Source: Trebonia sp963777905 (GTDB lineage: Bacteria; Actinomycetota; Actinomycetes; Streptosporangiales; Streptosporangiaceae). Taken from it: 64,000 nt of DNA. The notes under the pieces were generated by a model. That model ran no database searches. It worked only from the letters and a program-made list of their open reading frames with translations, and had not been told where the DNA came from. A program made the position numbers and the translations under genes. Positions within the stretch are counted from its first letter, which is position 1. Every line of letters starts with the position of its first letter. The stretch is taken from assembly GCA_963777905.1 (NCBI GenBank), contig CAVZSM010000018.1:24238-88237 (forward strand), given 5' to 3'. Shown here piece by piece: positions 32,383-40,962 of this stretch.

Positions 32383-33213
32383 TCATCGCCAGACGCCAGC
32401 GGTCCGTGCGAGGGCATGGTTCATCGTGGCGTAGTCGACGCCCCCGGCGGTGGACTCGTAGGTACCGGTGGTCAGTAGCTCGGTGGCGATGCGGGCGGCC
32501 AGGCCGTAGGCGGCCTGGCCGATGGCGGAGCCGAGGCTGATCCGGACAACGCCCGCTGCCGAGAGATCGGCGACGGGCGGCGCGCCTGGCCCGGCCATCA
32601 CCGCGATCGGCAGCGGTCCTGCCGCGAGCTCGGCAATCCGAGCCGGATCAGTCAGGCCGGGCACGAACAGGCTATCCGCGCCGGCTGCGGCGTAGGCAGT
32701 GGAGCGCTCTAGGGCCTCCCTCAGATTCCCGGAGCCGACGAGAAACACGTCCGTGCGGGCGTTGATCCAGATACCCGCCCCGTCGGCCGCGTCGGTGGCG
32801 GCAGCCCGGGACGCAGCAAGGCGGTTGGCCTGCTCAGCCGGATCGAGCAAGACGCCGGCCGAGCTGTCCTCGACGTTGATGCCGACGGCGCCAGCCCGGA
32901 TCACGGCCTCCACGGTCGCGGCGACGTTGCCGTAGCCGGCCTCGATGTCGGCGGACACGGGGACGTCGACCGCCGCGACGATTCGGGCGACGACGGCCGC
33001 GAGGCGTTCCGCGCCGAGTTCCGCGCCGTCGGGCACGCCCAGCGACCAGGCAACTCCGGCGCTGGTGGTCGCGATCGCCTTCGCCCCGGCGGCGGCGATT
33101 GCGACGGCAGACGCCACATCCCACGCGTTCGGCAGCAAGAGCGGGTCTCCTGGCCGGTGCAGGCTCGCGAAGGCTTTCGCCCGTTCGTTCACTGTGTTAG
33201 GCACAGCCGACAC
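32383..33213 (-). CDS. isocitrate lyase/PEP mutase family protein
   Basis: The 276-residue protein has the PEP mutase-like barrel: FASLHRPGDPLLLPNAWDVASAVAIAAAGAKAIATTSAGVAWSLG, VPVSADIEAGYGN (metal-binding Asp/Glu), GAVGINVEDSS, IWINARTDVFL and DSLFVPGLTD. It lacks the KKCGH loop of true isocitrate lyase and belongs to the short oxaloacetate-decarboxylase/carboxyphosphonoenolpyruvate-mutase-like group. Its real reaction is unknown. It follows the small monooxygenase gene by 68 bp on the same strand. Confidence 0.87.
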   Translation of the reverse strand: MSAVPNTVNERAKAFASLHRPGDPLLLPNAWDVASAVAIAAAGAKAIATTSAGVAWSLGVPDGAELGAERLAAVVARIVAAVDVPVSADIEAGYGNVAATVEAVIRAGAVGINVEDSSAGVLLDPAEQANRLAASRAAATDAADGAGIWINARTDVFLVGSGNLREALERSTAYAAAGADSLFVPGLTDPARIAELAAGPLPIAVMAGPGAPPVADLSAAGVVRISLGSAIGQAAYGLAARIATELLTTGTYESTAGGVDYATMNHALARTAGVWR

Positions 33214-33281
33214 GCTAGGCCGGATGCGCCCCGGCGGGCTGGCCGTATCCGGACAGCTTCGCCGGGGCGCATCCTGACGGG

Positions 33282-33578
33282 TCAGACCGCGACGACCAGC
33301 TCGTGATCGACCTCGACGAACTCAACGATCATGTTCGCGAACTGGCCGGCGATGAGCTCCTGGTAAGCCGGGGAGCTGGTGTGCGCGTCGTAGGCGGCCT
33401 GATCGGCGAAGTGCTCGACGAACAGCAGGTAGTCGGGCTTGCCCGGGTCCCGGTACACGCGGAATGACAGGGTCCCGTCTTCCGCGCCGGGTCCCTTGGG
33501 CGCGAACTCGTGCACGACCGCCTCGACCTTGTCCTGCGTGCCGTCCTTGAGCTTGATCGGAAAAACCTTCACCAGCAT
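33282..33578 (-). CDS. putative quinol monooxygenase (ABM domain)
   Basis: The 98-residue protein has the ABM fold pattern: VKVFPIKLKDGTQDKVEAVVHEFAPKGPGAEDGTLSFRVYRD, YLLFVEHFADQAAYDAHTSSPAYQELIAGQF. It resembles YgiN-type quinol monooxygenases. CGGAGG precedes the ATG. It probably shares a transcript with the PEP-mutase-family gene downstream and is divergent from the ada-alkA gene. Confidence 0.85.
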   Translation of the reverse strand: MLVKVFPIKLKDGTQDKVEAVVHEFAPKGPGAEDGTLSFRVYRDPGKPDYLLFVEHFADQAAYDAHTSSPAYQELIAGQFANMIVEFVEVDHELVVAV

Positions 33579-33726
33579 GGCGAACCTCCGTTGCGAGTCT
33601 GACGATGGAGGTCAAGCATCCGCGTACGGGGTGTCCGGAGTCCTGCCAGATCCGGACAACCCCGGTGGATGACCTTGTCCGGATCTGGCCGGTGAACTGT
33701 CAGCCCCCCGGCGTATACCTAAGGCC

Positions 33727-35054
33727 ATGACCACATACTCTGCGGTCGCCACTACCGGCATCTACTGCCGGCCCGGATGCGGTGCGAGGCCGCTGGCACG
33801 CAACGTCCGCCTGTTCGACCACCCGGCGGCCGCCGAGGCCGCGGGGTTCCGGGCGTGTTACCGCTGCCGGCCTTACCGGGTCGCCGGGCCGGTCGGCTCC
33901 AGCGCTCCCGAGCTCGTCTGCGAAGCCGTCCAGCGGGTCATCATGGGCGCGCTGGACGACGGCGGCACCGAGGCGGCACTCGCGCGGCAGGTCGGAGTGT
34001 CCGCCCGGCACCTGCGGAGGCTGTTCCTCCAGCACCTGGGCGCCACCCCCGACCAGCTAGCCAGGTCACGGCGGGCGCACTTCGCCCGCCGGCTGCTCGA
34101 CGACACCGACCTCACCGTGCTGGACATCGCTTTCGCCTCGGGGTTCGGCAGCCTGCGGCAGTTCAACCGGACCATGCGGGAGGTCTTCGGCGCGTCACCG
34201 AAAGACCTGCGGGACCGCCGGCGCCGCGCGGACCGGCTCACGGCCGACGGCGGGCTGGCGCTGCGACTGCCGGCCCTGCCCGGTTACCGCTGGGACGCCA
34301 TGTGCGCGTTCCTCGCCGCGCGGCGGGTACCGGGCGTGGAAGCGGTCAGCGGCAGCACCTACCAGCGGACGATCACCGTAGCGGGCGCGCCTGGCCTGCT
34401 GGAAGTGTCACCCGGCGACCAGGATTGCCTTTTGCTCCGCGTGCACTTGCCTTACTGGGAAGGCCTGATCCACGTGGTGGAATGCGTCAGCCAGCTGCTC
34501 GGCACCGAGCGCGACGAGTCCGCCGGGGTGGCCGCGCTGAGCGGCGACCCCATCCTGGGCTCCTTGGTCGCCGAGCGTCCCGGCCTCGCCGTACCGGGCG
34601 CATGGAACCCGTTCGAGCTAGAGGTCTGGGCGGTCCTGTCCGGGCACCCGCAGCGTGACCGGCTGCTCGAAGCGCTCGTCACCAGCTCCGGCATCCCGGT
34701 CCCCGGGCTGCCCGACGGGCTGACCCACACCTTCCCCAACCGGGCAGCGGTCGCCGCCAGCAACCTGGCCGCGCTCGGGTTCCCGGAAGTCGAAGCCGCG
34801 GCGATCACCAGGCTTGCCGCCGACGGCGGCGAAGACAGCAGCTATGTGGCGTTCCGGATGGGGCGGCGGGACGCGTTCCCCGGGAAGACCCGGCGCTGCA
34901 GGCGGCACTCACCGATCTCGGGCTGGCCGGCCCGGCGATCGCGTGGAAGCCGTGGCTGGCACTGGCCGGAGCCCATCTGATAGCGCACGGTGACCGGCTC
35001 GCGCACGCGGATCACCTGACGGACGGCCGGCTAGCGGCAGGAGCGATGACGTGA
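33727..35054 (+). CDS. Ada/AlkA-type bifunctional regulator-glycosylase, frameshifted near its C-terminus
   Basis: Domains in order: Ada zinc-binding region (GIYCRPGCGARPLARNVRLF, RACYRCRP), AraC-type HTH (EAALARQVGVSARHLRRLFLQHLG, DIAFASGFGSLRQFNRTMREVFGASPKDLR), AlkA N-domain (LRLPALPGYRWDAMCAFLAARRVPGVEAV) and a HhH-GPD part. At CCCCGGG near 34880 one base is missing. Read without correction the frame ends at 34980 in junk; with correction EDPALQAALTDLGLAGPAIAWKPWLALAGAHLI continues to a stop at 35054 overlapping alkB. The HhH hairpin is also degenerate and the N-terminus a little short. Repaired length is about 442. Confidence 0.78.
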
Positions 35055-35623
35055 TCAACCAGATCACGCTTGACGAGACCTCCCGGGTCGAGTACGTGAC
35101 GGGCTGGCTGCCCGGGCCGGACGCGGACGAACTTCTCGCGAAGCTGACTGCGAATGCCGCCTGGGAGCAGCGCGAGCGGCGGATGGTCAACCGCGTAGTC
35201 ATCGAGCCCCGCCTGACCGCCGAGTACAACGACCTCGCCGACGCGCCCGATCCCGCGCTCCTCCAATCGGCGATCCGGCTGACTGAGGAGTACGGCGTCA
35301 GCTACGACGGTCTGTGGATCAACTTCTACCGGGACCACCGCGACAGCACCGGCTGGCACGCTGACTGGCCGACATGCAAACGGCCTGTCTGCACAGTGCC
35401 CGTGCTGAGCCTGGGCGCACCTCGGCGGTTCCTGATCAAGCCCCGATCTGGCGGTCGCAGCATCGGAATAACCCCACGCAACGGCGACCTGATCGTTATG
35501 GGCGGCCGGTGCCAGCGCGACTGGCTGCACAGCGTGCCCAAGCAGGCCAGGCCAGCCGGCCCGAGGATCAGCGTGAACTTCTCCAGCAGCTTCCAAGCCA
35601 CCAGGCCGAGCATGATCACGTAA
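35051..35623 (+). CDS. alkB: AlkB-type 2OG-Fe(II) DNA dealkylase
   Basis: 190 residues from GTG 35051, which overlaps the stop of the corrected ada-alkA frame. Iron ligands are H103, D105 (GWHADWP) and H160 (WLHSVP). R172 in PRISVNF is the 2OG-binding Arg; LWINFYRDHRDSTGWHAD is the family signature. It repairs N1-methyladenine and N3-methylcytosine by oxidative demethylation. Coupling with Ada/AlkA gives an adaptive-response operon. A 19-bp inverted repeat overlaps its last codons. Confidence 0.9.
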   Translation: MINQITLDETSRVEYVTGWLPGPDADELLAKLTANAAWEQRERRMVNRVVIEPRLTAEYNDLADAPDPALLQSAIRLTEEYGVSYDGLWINFYRDHRDSTGWHADWPTCKRPVCTVPVLSLGAPRRFLIKPRSGGRSIGITPRNGDLIVMGGRCQRDWLHSVPKQARPAGPRISVNFSSSFQATRPSMIT

Positions 35624-35663
35624 GAAAAGTATTCTATACGCGTGCTTTTCTTACGTGATCATG
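35611..35663. repeat. 19-bp perfect inverted repeat at the 3' end of alkB
   Basis: CATGATCACGTAAGAAAAG (35611-35629) and CTTTTCTTACGTGATCATG (35645-35663) are exact reverse complements with a 15-nt loop. The left arm includes the alkB stop codon. The loop and upper stem are AT-rich, unlike local DNA. It probably ends or protects the transcript in both directions, but no separate U-run follows the stem. Confidence 0.75.
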
Positions 35664-35826
35664 AAACACCTGCGCAAGGACCAGTCCGGGCCAGGACCAG
35701 CCGCCGCAACCGCCACACCAGTCACACCAGCAGGCCTGCACTTGCGCGACTCGCCTGAGACGAGCACGGTGTTGCCTTGGCCCGAGGTCCGGGGGCCGGA
35801 GTCTCGCCCGTTAGAATTCGGGTTTC

Positions 35827-37491
35827 ATGACTGAAGCACGGGATCTTGCCGATCGTTTCCACGAGCGCTGGCTGCACGTCCACCCGTTCGCCGCCACCAT
35901 GTACGGGATTCCCGGGTACGACCACCTGCTTCCTGACGACAGCGAAGCGGGCCAGCAGGCCTGGCGTGCCGAAGCCGACGGATTCGTCCGCGAGGCCGAC
36001 GCGATCGACCGCGGCACGCTCAGCCCCGCCGATGCCGTCACGCTCGACTGCACCAGGGGCGCCGCCGCCCAGGAGGTGGCGGTCGTCGACCTGGCCGCCG
36101 ATGACCACACCGTCACCGCCATGCACTACGAGGGACCAGCCGCGTATCTCGCGGTGGCGGCCAGGACGATCCTGCTGGATCAGGCGGCCGCCGAGGACTT
36201 CCTCACCCGGGTCCAGGGCAGCGGCGTCTGGCTCGACCAGGTCACCGATCAGCTGCGGGCCGGCGAAAGGCGGGGGCGGCTGCCGGTCGCGCCGCTGGCG
36301 GAGAATGCCATCGCCTGGGCCGAGGCGATCCTGGCCAGCCCCGACAACAGCCCCGTCCTCGTCCCCCAGCCGCCGCAGGACTGGTCCCGCTCCGCGGACT
36401 GGGAGGCCGCCCGCCGGGCGGCGGTGACGGATGTCGTGAACCCGGCCCTGGCCAGGTGGGTGGCCACGGTCAGGGACCTGCTGCCGCGGTCGCGGCCCGC
36501 TGAGCACGCGGGACTGCACTGGATACCCGACGGGGACGGCGACTACGCCACGGCCATCCGCGTCTACACCACGCTGCCGCTGTCGGCCGACGACCTGCAC
36601 AAGACCGGGCTCGACCACGTCGCGGCGCTGGAGGCCCGCGCCGAGGAGCTCGGCGCCCGGCTGGGCCTGTCCGGGCGGGACGAGGTCTTCACCGCGCTAC
36701 GGGAGGCGGCCGGGAAGATCCCTCCCGAGGAGGCGATCCGCCGGGCGCTGGCCGCCGTGCGGCGGGCCGAGGCGCAGGCACCGGAATTCTTCCCCGCCCC
36801 GCTCCCGGCGCCCTGCGAGGTGACGCCTATGCCGGACGTCGTGGCGCTCGGCGGCGCGGCGCCGCACTACACCCCGCCGCGCCTGGACGGCGGGCGGCCG
36901 GGAACGTTCTGGTTCAACACCAAGCGGCCCACGGCCGGCACTGGATGGGACATCGACGCCGTGGCCTTCCACGAGACGGTGCCCGGCCATCATCTTCAGC
37001 TGTCTCGCCTGCAGCTGCTCACCGGCCTGCCGGCGCTGCAGCGCCAGCGCAGCCTGCCGGTGTTCTCGGAAGGCTGGGGCCTGTACGCCGAGGAGCTCGC
37101 CGACGAAACAGGGCTGTACGACGGCGAGCGCGGCCAGCTCGGCGCGGTCAGCAACGCCCTGATGCGCGCCGTCCGGCTGGTCGTGGACACCGGCATGCAC
37201 GCGTTCGGCTGGAGCCGCGAACGGGCCGTCGACTACGCCGTCAACCACGTCCCCATGCCGCCGGAGTTCATGGCCGCCGAGATCGACCGGTACATCGTCA
37301 TGCCGGGGCAGGCGCTGGCCTACCTCACCGGCAAGCTGGAGATCGAGCGCCTCAGGGACGAGGCCCGCAGGCGGCTCGGCGCGGAGTTCTCGCTGCCCGC
37401 TTTCCACGCGGCCGTCCTCGACCACGGCTCGCTCCCGATGCCCACCCTGGCCCGGAGCATCGAGACCTGGCTGGACGGGCACGACGACTAG
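35827..37491 (+). CDS. DUF885 family protein, probable zinc peptidase
   Basis: The 554-residue protein is of the usual DUF885 length. The signature AFHETVPGHHLQLSRLQLL supplies a zinc-binding HExxxGHH-type motif, followed by FSEGWGLYAEELADETGLYD with a Glu likely to be the third ligand. The C-terminus has MPPEFMAAEIDRYIVMPGQALAYLTGKLEI. Predicted cytoplasmic, with no signal peptide. It converges with the HAD gene with a 4-nt overlap. Confidence 0.9.
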   Translation: MTEARDLADRFHERWLHVHPFAATMYGIPGYDHLLPDDSEAGQQAWRAEADGFVREADAIDRGTLSPADAVTLDCTRGAAAQEVAVVDLAADDHTVTAMHYEGPAAYLAVAARTILLDQAAAEDFLTRVQGSGVWLDQVTDQLRAGERRGRLPVAPLAENAIAWAEAILASPDNSPVLVPQPPQDWSRSADWEAARRAAVTDVVNPALARWVATVRDLLPRSRPAEHAGLHWIPDGDGDYATAIRVYTTLPLSADDLHKTGLDHVAALEARAEELGARLGLSGRDEVFTALREAAGKIPPEEAIRRALAAVRRAEAQAPEFFPAPLPAPCEVTPMPDVVALGGAAPHYTPPRLDGGRPGTFWFNTKRPTAGTGWDIDAVAFHETVPGHHLQLSRLQLLTGLPALQRQRSLPVFSEGWGLYAEELADETGLYDGERGQLGAVSNALMRAVRLVVDTGMHAFGWSRERAVDYAVNHVPMPPEFMAAEIDRYIVMPGQALAYLTGKLEIERLRDEARRRLGAEFSLPAFHAAVLDHGSLPMPTLARSIETWLDGHDD

Positions 37492-38135
37492 TACTGAGAT
37501 TTCCGAGCCAGCGAGGTGAGGAACCCGCGCAGCGCTGGCGCGCCGGTGAACACGTGGCCGGTCATGCCGAGCGCCTCGGCGCCGCGGACGTTGCTCTCCT
37601 TGTTGTCGATGAACACGCTGTCGGCGGCGCTGACCCCCTGGTCGTCCAGCACGTGCCGGTAGATCTCCTGGTGCGGCTTGAGCAGGTTGAGCTCCCCGCT
37701 CACGTAGCACGCCGCGAAGAAGTCGCCGAGCGGGCCGTGCCGGAAGTAGCTGCCGTAGTCCGGGCCGGCGTTGGACAGCAGCGCCAGCCTGGTCCCGCCG
37801 GCCTTCAGGTCGGCGAGCACCTCGACGGTGCCTGGGTTGATCGACAGCCAGCTGCGGAAGTCGGCCGCCCACAGCTCGTGTACCCGCGCGTCGTCCCAGC
37901 TCTCGCCGATGTCGGCGGCGATCGCCTGCCAGTAGGCGGCGACTCCGGCGCTGCCCAGGTCGAGGCCGTCCCTGTGCGCGAAGTAGGCGCGCCAGAACGG
38001 CGGCTCGCCGTCGCCGCTCACTCCGGCCAGGCCCGCGATCGTCTCCCGGTCAACGGCCGACTGCGACAGCGAGATGACCTCGCCGTAGTCGACGATGATG
38101 AGCCGGCCGGGGAGCGAGATGGGCGCACGGGTCAC
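37488..38135 (-). CDS. HAD family hydrolase
   Basis: The 215-residue protein begins RLIIVDYGEVI, where the usual DxD nucleophile pair is D-Y-G-E, as in epoxide-hydrolase-like and IA-type HADs. LALLSNAGPDYGSYFRH gives the Ser/Asn motif II, LNLLKPHQEIYRHVL the Lys motif III, and SVFIDNKESNVRGAEALGM the acidic motif IV. Substrate unknown. Its ATG overlaps the stop of the upstream LLM gene by four bases. Confidence 0.85.
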   Translation of the reverse strand: MTRAPISLPGRLIIVDYGEVISLSQSAVDRETIAGLAGVSGDGEPPFWRAYFAHRDGLDLGSAGVAAYWQAIAADIGESWDDARVHELWAADFRSWLSINPGTVEVLADLKAGGTRLALLSNAGPDYGSYFRHGPLGDFFAACYVSGELNLLKPHQEIYRHVLDDQGVSAADSVFIDNKESNVRGAEALGMTGHVFTGAPALRGFLTSLARKSQY

Positions 38136-39004
38136 CGCGGCAGCCCGGCGGCGATCGACGCGAGCTCGCCGATGCTGTCCGCGGCGAACCTGCCGTCCGC
38201 GCCCACCGGCTGCAGGACCACGTGGTCCGCGCCCGCGTCCAGGTGCTGGCGGAGCCGGTCGCTGACGGCGTCAGGACCGTGCGGCACGACCGCCGACATG
38301 AGCCGGTCGCTGCCGCCATCCGCGAAGTCCTCGTCCCCGAAGCCGAGCCGGCGCAGGTTGGACGTGTAGTTCGGCAGCTTCAGGTAGAACTTGGCGTACG
38401 CGCGGGCCGCCGCGGCGCCGTCGGCGCCCGGCGCGAGCGCGACCGCCAGCTCCGGGACCAGCAGCCGGTCTGTCCCGAGGACCGACCGCGCGAACACGGT
38501 GTGCTCGGGCGGGGTGAAGTACGGGTGAGCCCCGTGGGTGCGGTCCCTGGCCAGCTGGAGCATTTTCGGCCCGAGCGCGGCGAGCACGGTCGTCGACTCC
38601 ATCGCGGGGAGCTCGTCGAGGAACTGCCGCATCTTCGTCAGCGGCCGCACGTAGGCCTGCCCCGTCGATTCGACCAGCGGCGCGTGGCTGACGCCGAGCC
38701 CGAGCACGAAGCGGTCCGGGTAGTCGGCGGTCAGCCGGTCCGCCGCGGCGGCCAGCTCGGCGGGCGGCCAGGTCCAGACGCTCGCGATGCCGGTGGCCAC
38801 GACCAGCCGGCTGGTGGCGGCCAGCAGCGGCTCGAGCGCCGCCAGGTTCTCCGCCGCGTTCACGCCGGGGATCCAGACCGAGCTGAAGCCCGCGTCTTCG
38901 ACCGTTCGCGCGAACTCTCCGGGGTCGAGCCCGATCGCGGCCGGCGGCGGCATCCAGATGCCGACTGGTCCAAGTAGTTCCCGCAGTTCGTCAGTTGTGG
39001 TCAT
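38132..39004 (-). CDS. LLM class F420-dependent oxidoreductase (TIGR03620-like)
   Basis: About 290 residues. GPVGIWMPPPAAIGLDPGEFARTVEDAGFSSVWIPG, VVATGIASVWTWPPAELAAAADRL and DRFVLGLGVSHAPLVE match F420-dependent LLM oxidoreductases. ATG 39004 is preferred over 39043 because a TATAAA -10 box ends seven bases before it, which suggests a leaderless mRNA. It is coupled to the HAD gene and divergent from the MetE-like gene. Confidence 0.87.
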   Translation of the reverse strand: MTTTDELRELLGPVGIWMPPPAAIGLDPGEFARTVEDAGFSSVWIPGVNAAENLAALEPLLAATSRLVVATGIASVWTWPPAELAAAADRLTADYPDRFVLGLGVSHAPLVESTGQAYVRPLTKMRQFLDELPAMESTTVLAALGPKMLQLARDRTHGAHPYFTPPEHTVFARSVLGTDRLLVPELAVALAPGADGAAAARAYAKFYLKLPNYTSNLRRLGFGDEDFADGGSDRLMSAVVPHGPDAVSDRLRQHLDAGADHVVLQPVGADGRFAADSIGELASIAAGLPR

Positions 39005-39011
39005 GATCTTG

Positions 39012-39017
39012 TTTATA
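39012..39017 (-). promoter_or_regulatory. -10 box for leaderless LLM gene
   Basis: TATAAA on the minus strand, seven bases before ATG 39004. Only 41 bp separate the divergent start codons, so the two promoters must overlap. The + gene at 39046 has a normal GGGAGGAG ribosome site instead. Confidence 0.45.
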
Positions 39018-39045
39018 GCCGCAACCGGATCGGGAGGAGACACCG

Positions 39046-40113
39046 ATGTCCCCGCGAGTCACAAGTGATCTGCTACTGGTGGGCAGCATCCCCGCCGCGT
39101 CCACCGAGGACGCGCTGCGCGCCGCCGCGGTGAACTTCGCCGGCCCGGGCCTGGTGTTCGCCCTGCCGGACGGCGAGACGGGGCCGCGGTCGTCGTGGGT
39201 GGGGTATGAGCGGGAACGCCTCGTGCGGCCGAACCCGGACATCGAGACGGTCAAGGAGACCGACTCGCCAACCGGGCGACCGCGGCACATGTACGAGGCG
39301 CCGGTCTTCAGGGTCAGGCCGGGAGCGGCGGCCGTGCACTGGGACACCTGGCCGCGCGTGGACGACGCGATCGCCTCCTACCAGGTCTTCAGGAAGCTGC
39401 GCGCGGAGGGCGTCATCCCTGACGGCGTGCGATTCCAGGTCGGGCTGCCGTTTCCGGTCAGCGCGCTGAACGGGCTGCACGCCGACTTCGCGGCCGACTA
39501 CCCAGTCGCGGCGCCGGGCTTCGCGGACCTGGCGGCCAGGGAGATCGGCCGGCTCACCGCCGCCGTCCCGCCGGGAGACCTGGCGATCCAGTGGGACATC
39601 GCCTACGAGACCCTCGACATCGAGGGCGTGCTGCCGTGGAGCGGCGACGGCGCATGGGACCGTTACACCGACGCCGTGGACCGGCTGCCGCGGCTGGTCC
39701 CCGAGGAGGCCCTGACCGGCTTCCACCTGTGCTACGGCACGTTCCCCGAGTGGCCGATGTACGAGGCGCGGGACATGAGCGTCCTGGTCAGGATGGCGAA
39801 CTACGCGGTCGCGAACTCCGGCCGCACCACCGACTGGCTGCACATGGCTGGCCCGCGCTACCTGCGCAGCGAGGACGAGAGCTTCTTCCGCCCGCTCACC
39901 GGCCTGCGGACAGGCGACGCCAGGATCTTCCTCGGCATCGTGCTGCCGCTGGACGGCGAGCCCGGGCTGCGACGGCGGCAGGCGACCGCGGCGAAGTTCC
40001 TGCCGGACTTCGGCGTCGCGCTGTACTGCGGCTTCCGCGTCCAGCCCGGCAGCACCCCCGAGCAGGCGATCCGCGAGCACCGCGACGTGGTGACGGCGGT
40101 CCGCCGCCCGTGA
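39046..40113 (+). CDS. MetE/UROD-like TIM-barrel protein, unknown function
   Basis: The 355-residue protein resembles the cobalamin-independent methionine synthase/uroporphyrinogen decarboxylase-like barrel proteins: LLLVGSIPAAS, ALPDGETGPRSSWVGYERERL, VRFQVGLPFPVS, LAIQWDIAYE, GFHLCYGTFPEW, FLGIVLPLDGEPGLRRR, YCGFRVQPGSTPEQAIREHRDVV. A Cys in FHLCYG could bind zinc as in MetE. Substrate unknown. GGGAGGAG precedes the ATG. Confidence 0.72.
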   Translation: MSPRVTSDLLLVGSIPAASTEDALRAAAVNFAGPGLVFALPDGETGPRSSWVGYERERLVRPNPDIETVKETDSPTGRPRHMYEAPVFRVRPGAAAVHWDTWPRVDDAIASYQVFRKLRAEGVIPDGVRFQVGLPFPVSALNGLHADFAADYPVAAPGFADLAAREIGRLTAAVPPGDLAIQWDIAYETLDIEGVLPWSGDGAWDRYTDAVDRLPRLVPEEALTGFHLCYGTFPEWPMYEARDMSVLVRMANYAVANSGRTTDWLHMAGPRYLRSEDESFFRPLTGLRTGDARIFLGIVLPLDGEPGLRRRQATAAKFLPDFGVALYCGFRVQPGSTPEQAIREHRDVVTAVRRP

Positions 40114-40176
40114 CGATGAGTTTCACCGCCGGCGAGAGTCTTACTGACGAGACTCAGCGACGAGGGGAAGCAAACT

Positions 40177-40962
40177 ATGACTCGACCGATCGGCGCGCCG
40201 TGCTGGATGGACCTGCTGACGTCCGACACCGCACGGGCACGAGAGTTTTACGGGGGACTGTTCGGCTGGACCGCAGGCGACGCCGCCGAGGAGTTCGGCG
40301 GCTACTTCATGTTCTTCGCCGACGGCACGCCGGTGGCCGGCTGCATGCCGAAGGTGCCCGGCATGCCGGGCACCGAAGGGCCCGACGGCTGGGGCGTGTA
40401 CCTGTCGTCCGCGGACGCCAAAGGCACCGTCGACAAGGCGCTCACGCACGGCGGCACGCTGCGCGATGGGCCGATGGACATCGCGGACCTCGGCGTCCAG
40501 GCCATCGTCACCGACGACACCGGGGCGCGGATCGGCGTCTGGCAAGCGAAGTCCTTCCCTGGCATCAGCGCGTTCGGCCCGGTGGGAACGCCGTCGTACT
40601 TCGAGCTGATAACCCGCGACTACGCGAAGTCCGTCGCGTTCTACACCGACGTGTACGGCTGGCAGCCTGAGGTCGCGGGCGACACCGACGAGTTCCGCCT
40701 CAGCGTGCTCAAGGACAGCGACGGCGAGACCATCGCCGGGATCATGGACGGCGCCGGCTTCCTGCCGCCGGACGCGGTCGACCAGTGGCAGCTCTACATC
40801 CAGGTGGCCGGCACCGACGCCGCGCTCGCCAAGGTCGCCGAGCTGGGCGGCACGGTCGTCCAGCCGGGCATCGACACCCCGTACGGCCGGCTGGCCGCCG
40901 CGACCGACCCGACCGGCGCGCCGTTCAAGCTCGTCGGCCCGGCTGGCGAGGGCTCAGCCTAG
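40177..40962 (+). CDS. VOC family protein with two glyoxalase-fold modules
   Basis: 261 residues in two repeated vicinal-oxygen-chelate units. The first starts PCWMDLLTSDTARAREFYGGLFGWTAGDA, the second PSYFELITRDYAKSVAFYTDVYGWQPEVAGD; each ends in a GTPFKLVGP-like strand (TGAPFKLVGPAG). This matches the 27-kDa antigen-like actinobacterial VOC proteins, of uncertain reaction. GAGGGGAAG precedes the ATG. It converges with the membrane protein gene, overlapping by four bases. Confidence 0.88.
   Translation: MTRPIGAPCWMDLLTSDTARAREFYGGLFGWTAGDAAEEFGGYFMFFADGTPVAGCMPKVPGMPGTEGPDGWGVYLSSADAKGTVDKALTHGGTLRDGPMDIADLGVQAIVTDDTGARIGVWQAKSFPGISAFGPVGTPSYFELITRDYAKSVAFYTDVYGWQPEVAGDTDEFRLSVLKDSDGETIAGIMDGAGFLPPDAVDQWQLYIQVAGTDAALAKVAELGGTVVQPGIDTPYGRLAAATDPTGAPFKLVGPAGEGSA

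Noticed and set aside
32383..33213. Isocitrate lyase of the glyoxylate cycle
   Set aside because: The protein is only 276 residues and lacks the KKCGH catalytic loop; it belongs to the short PEP-mutase-like group.
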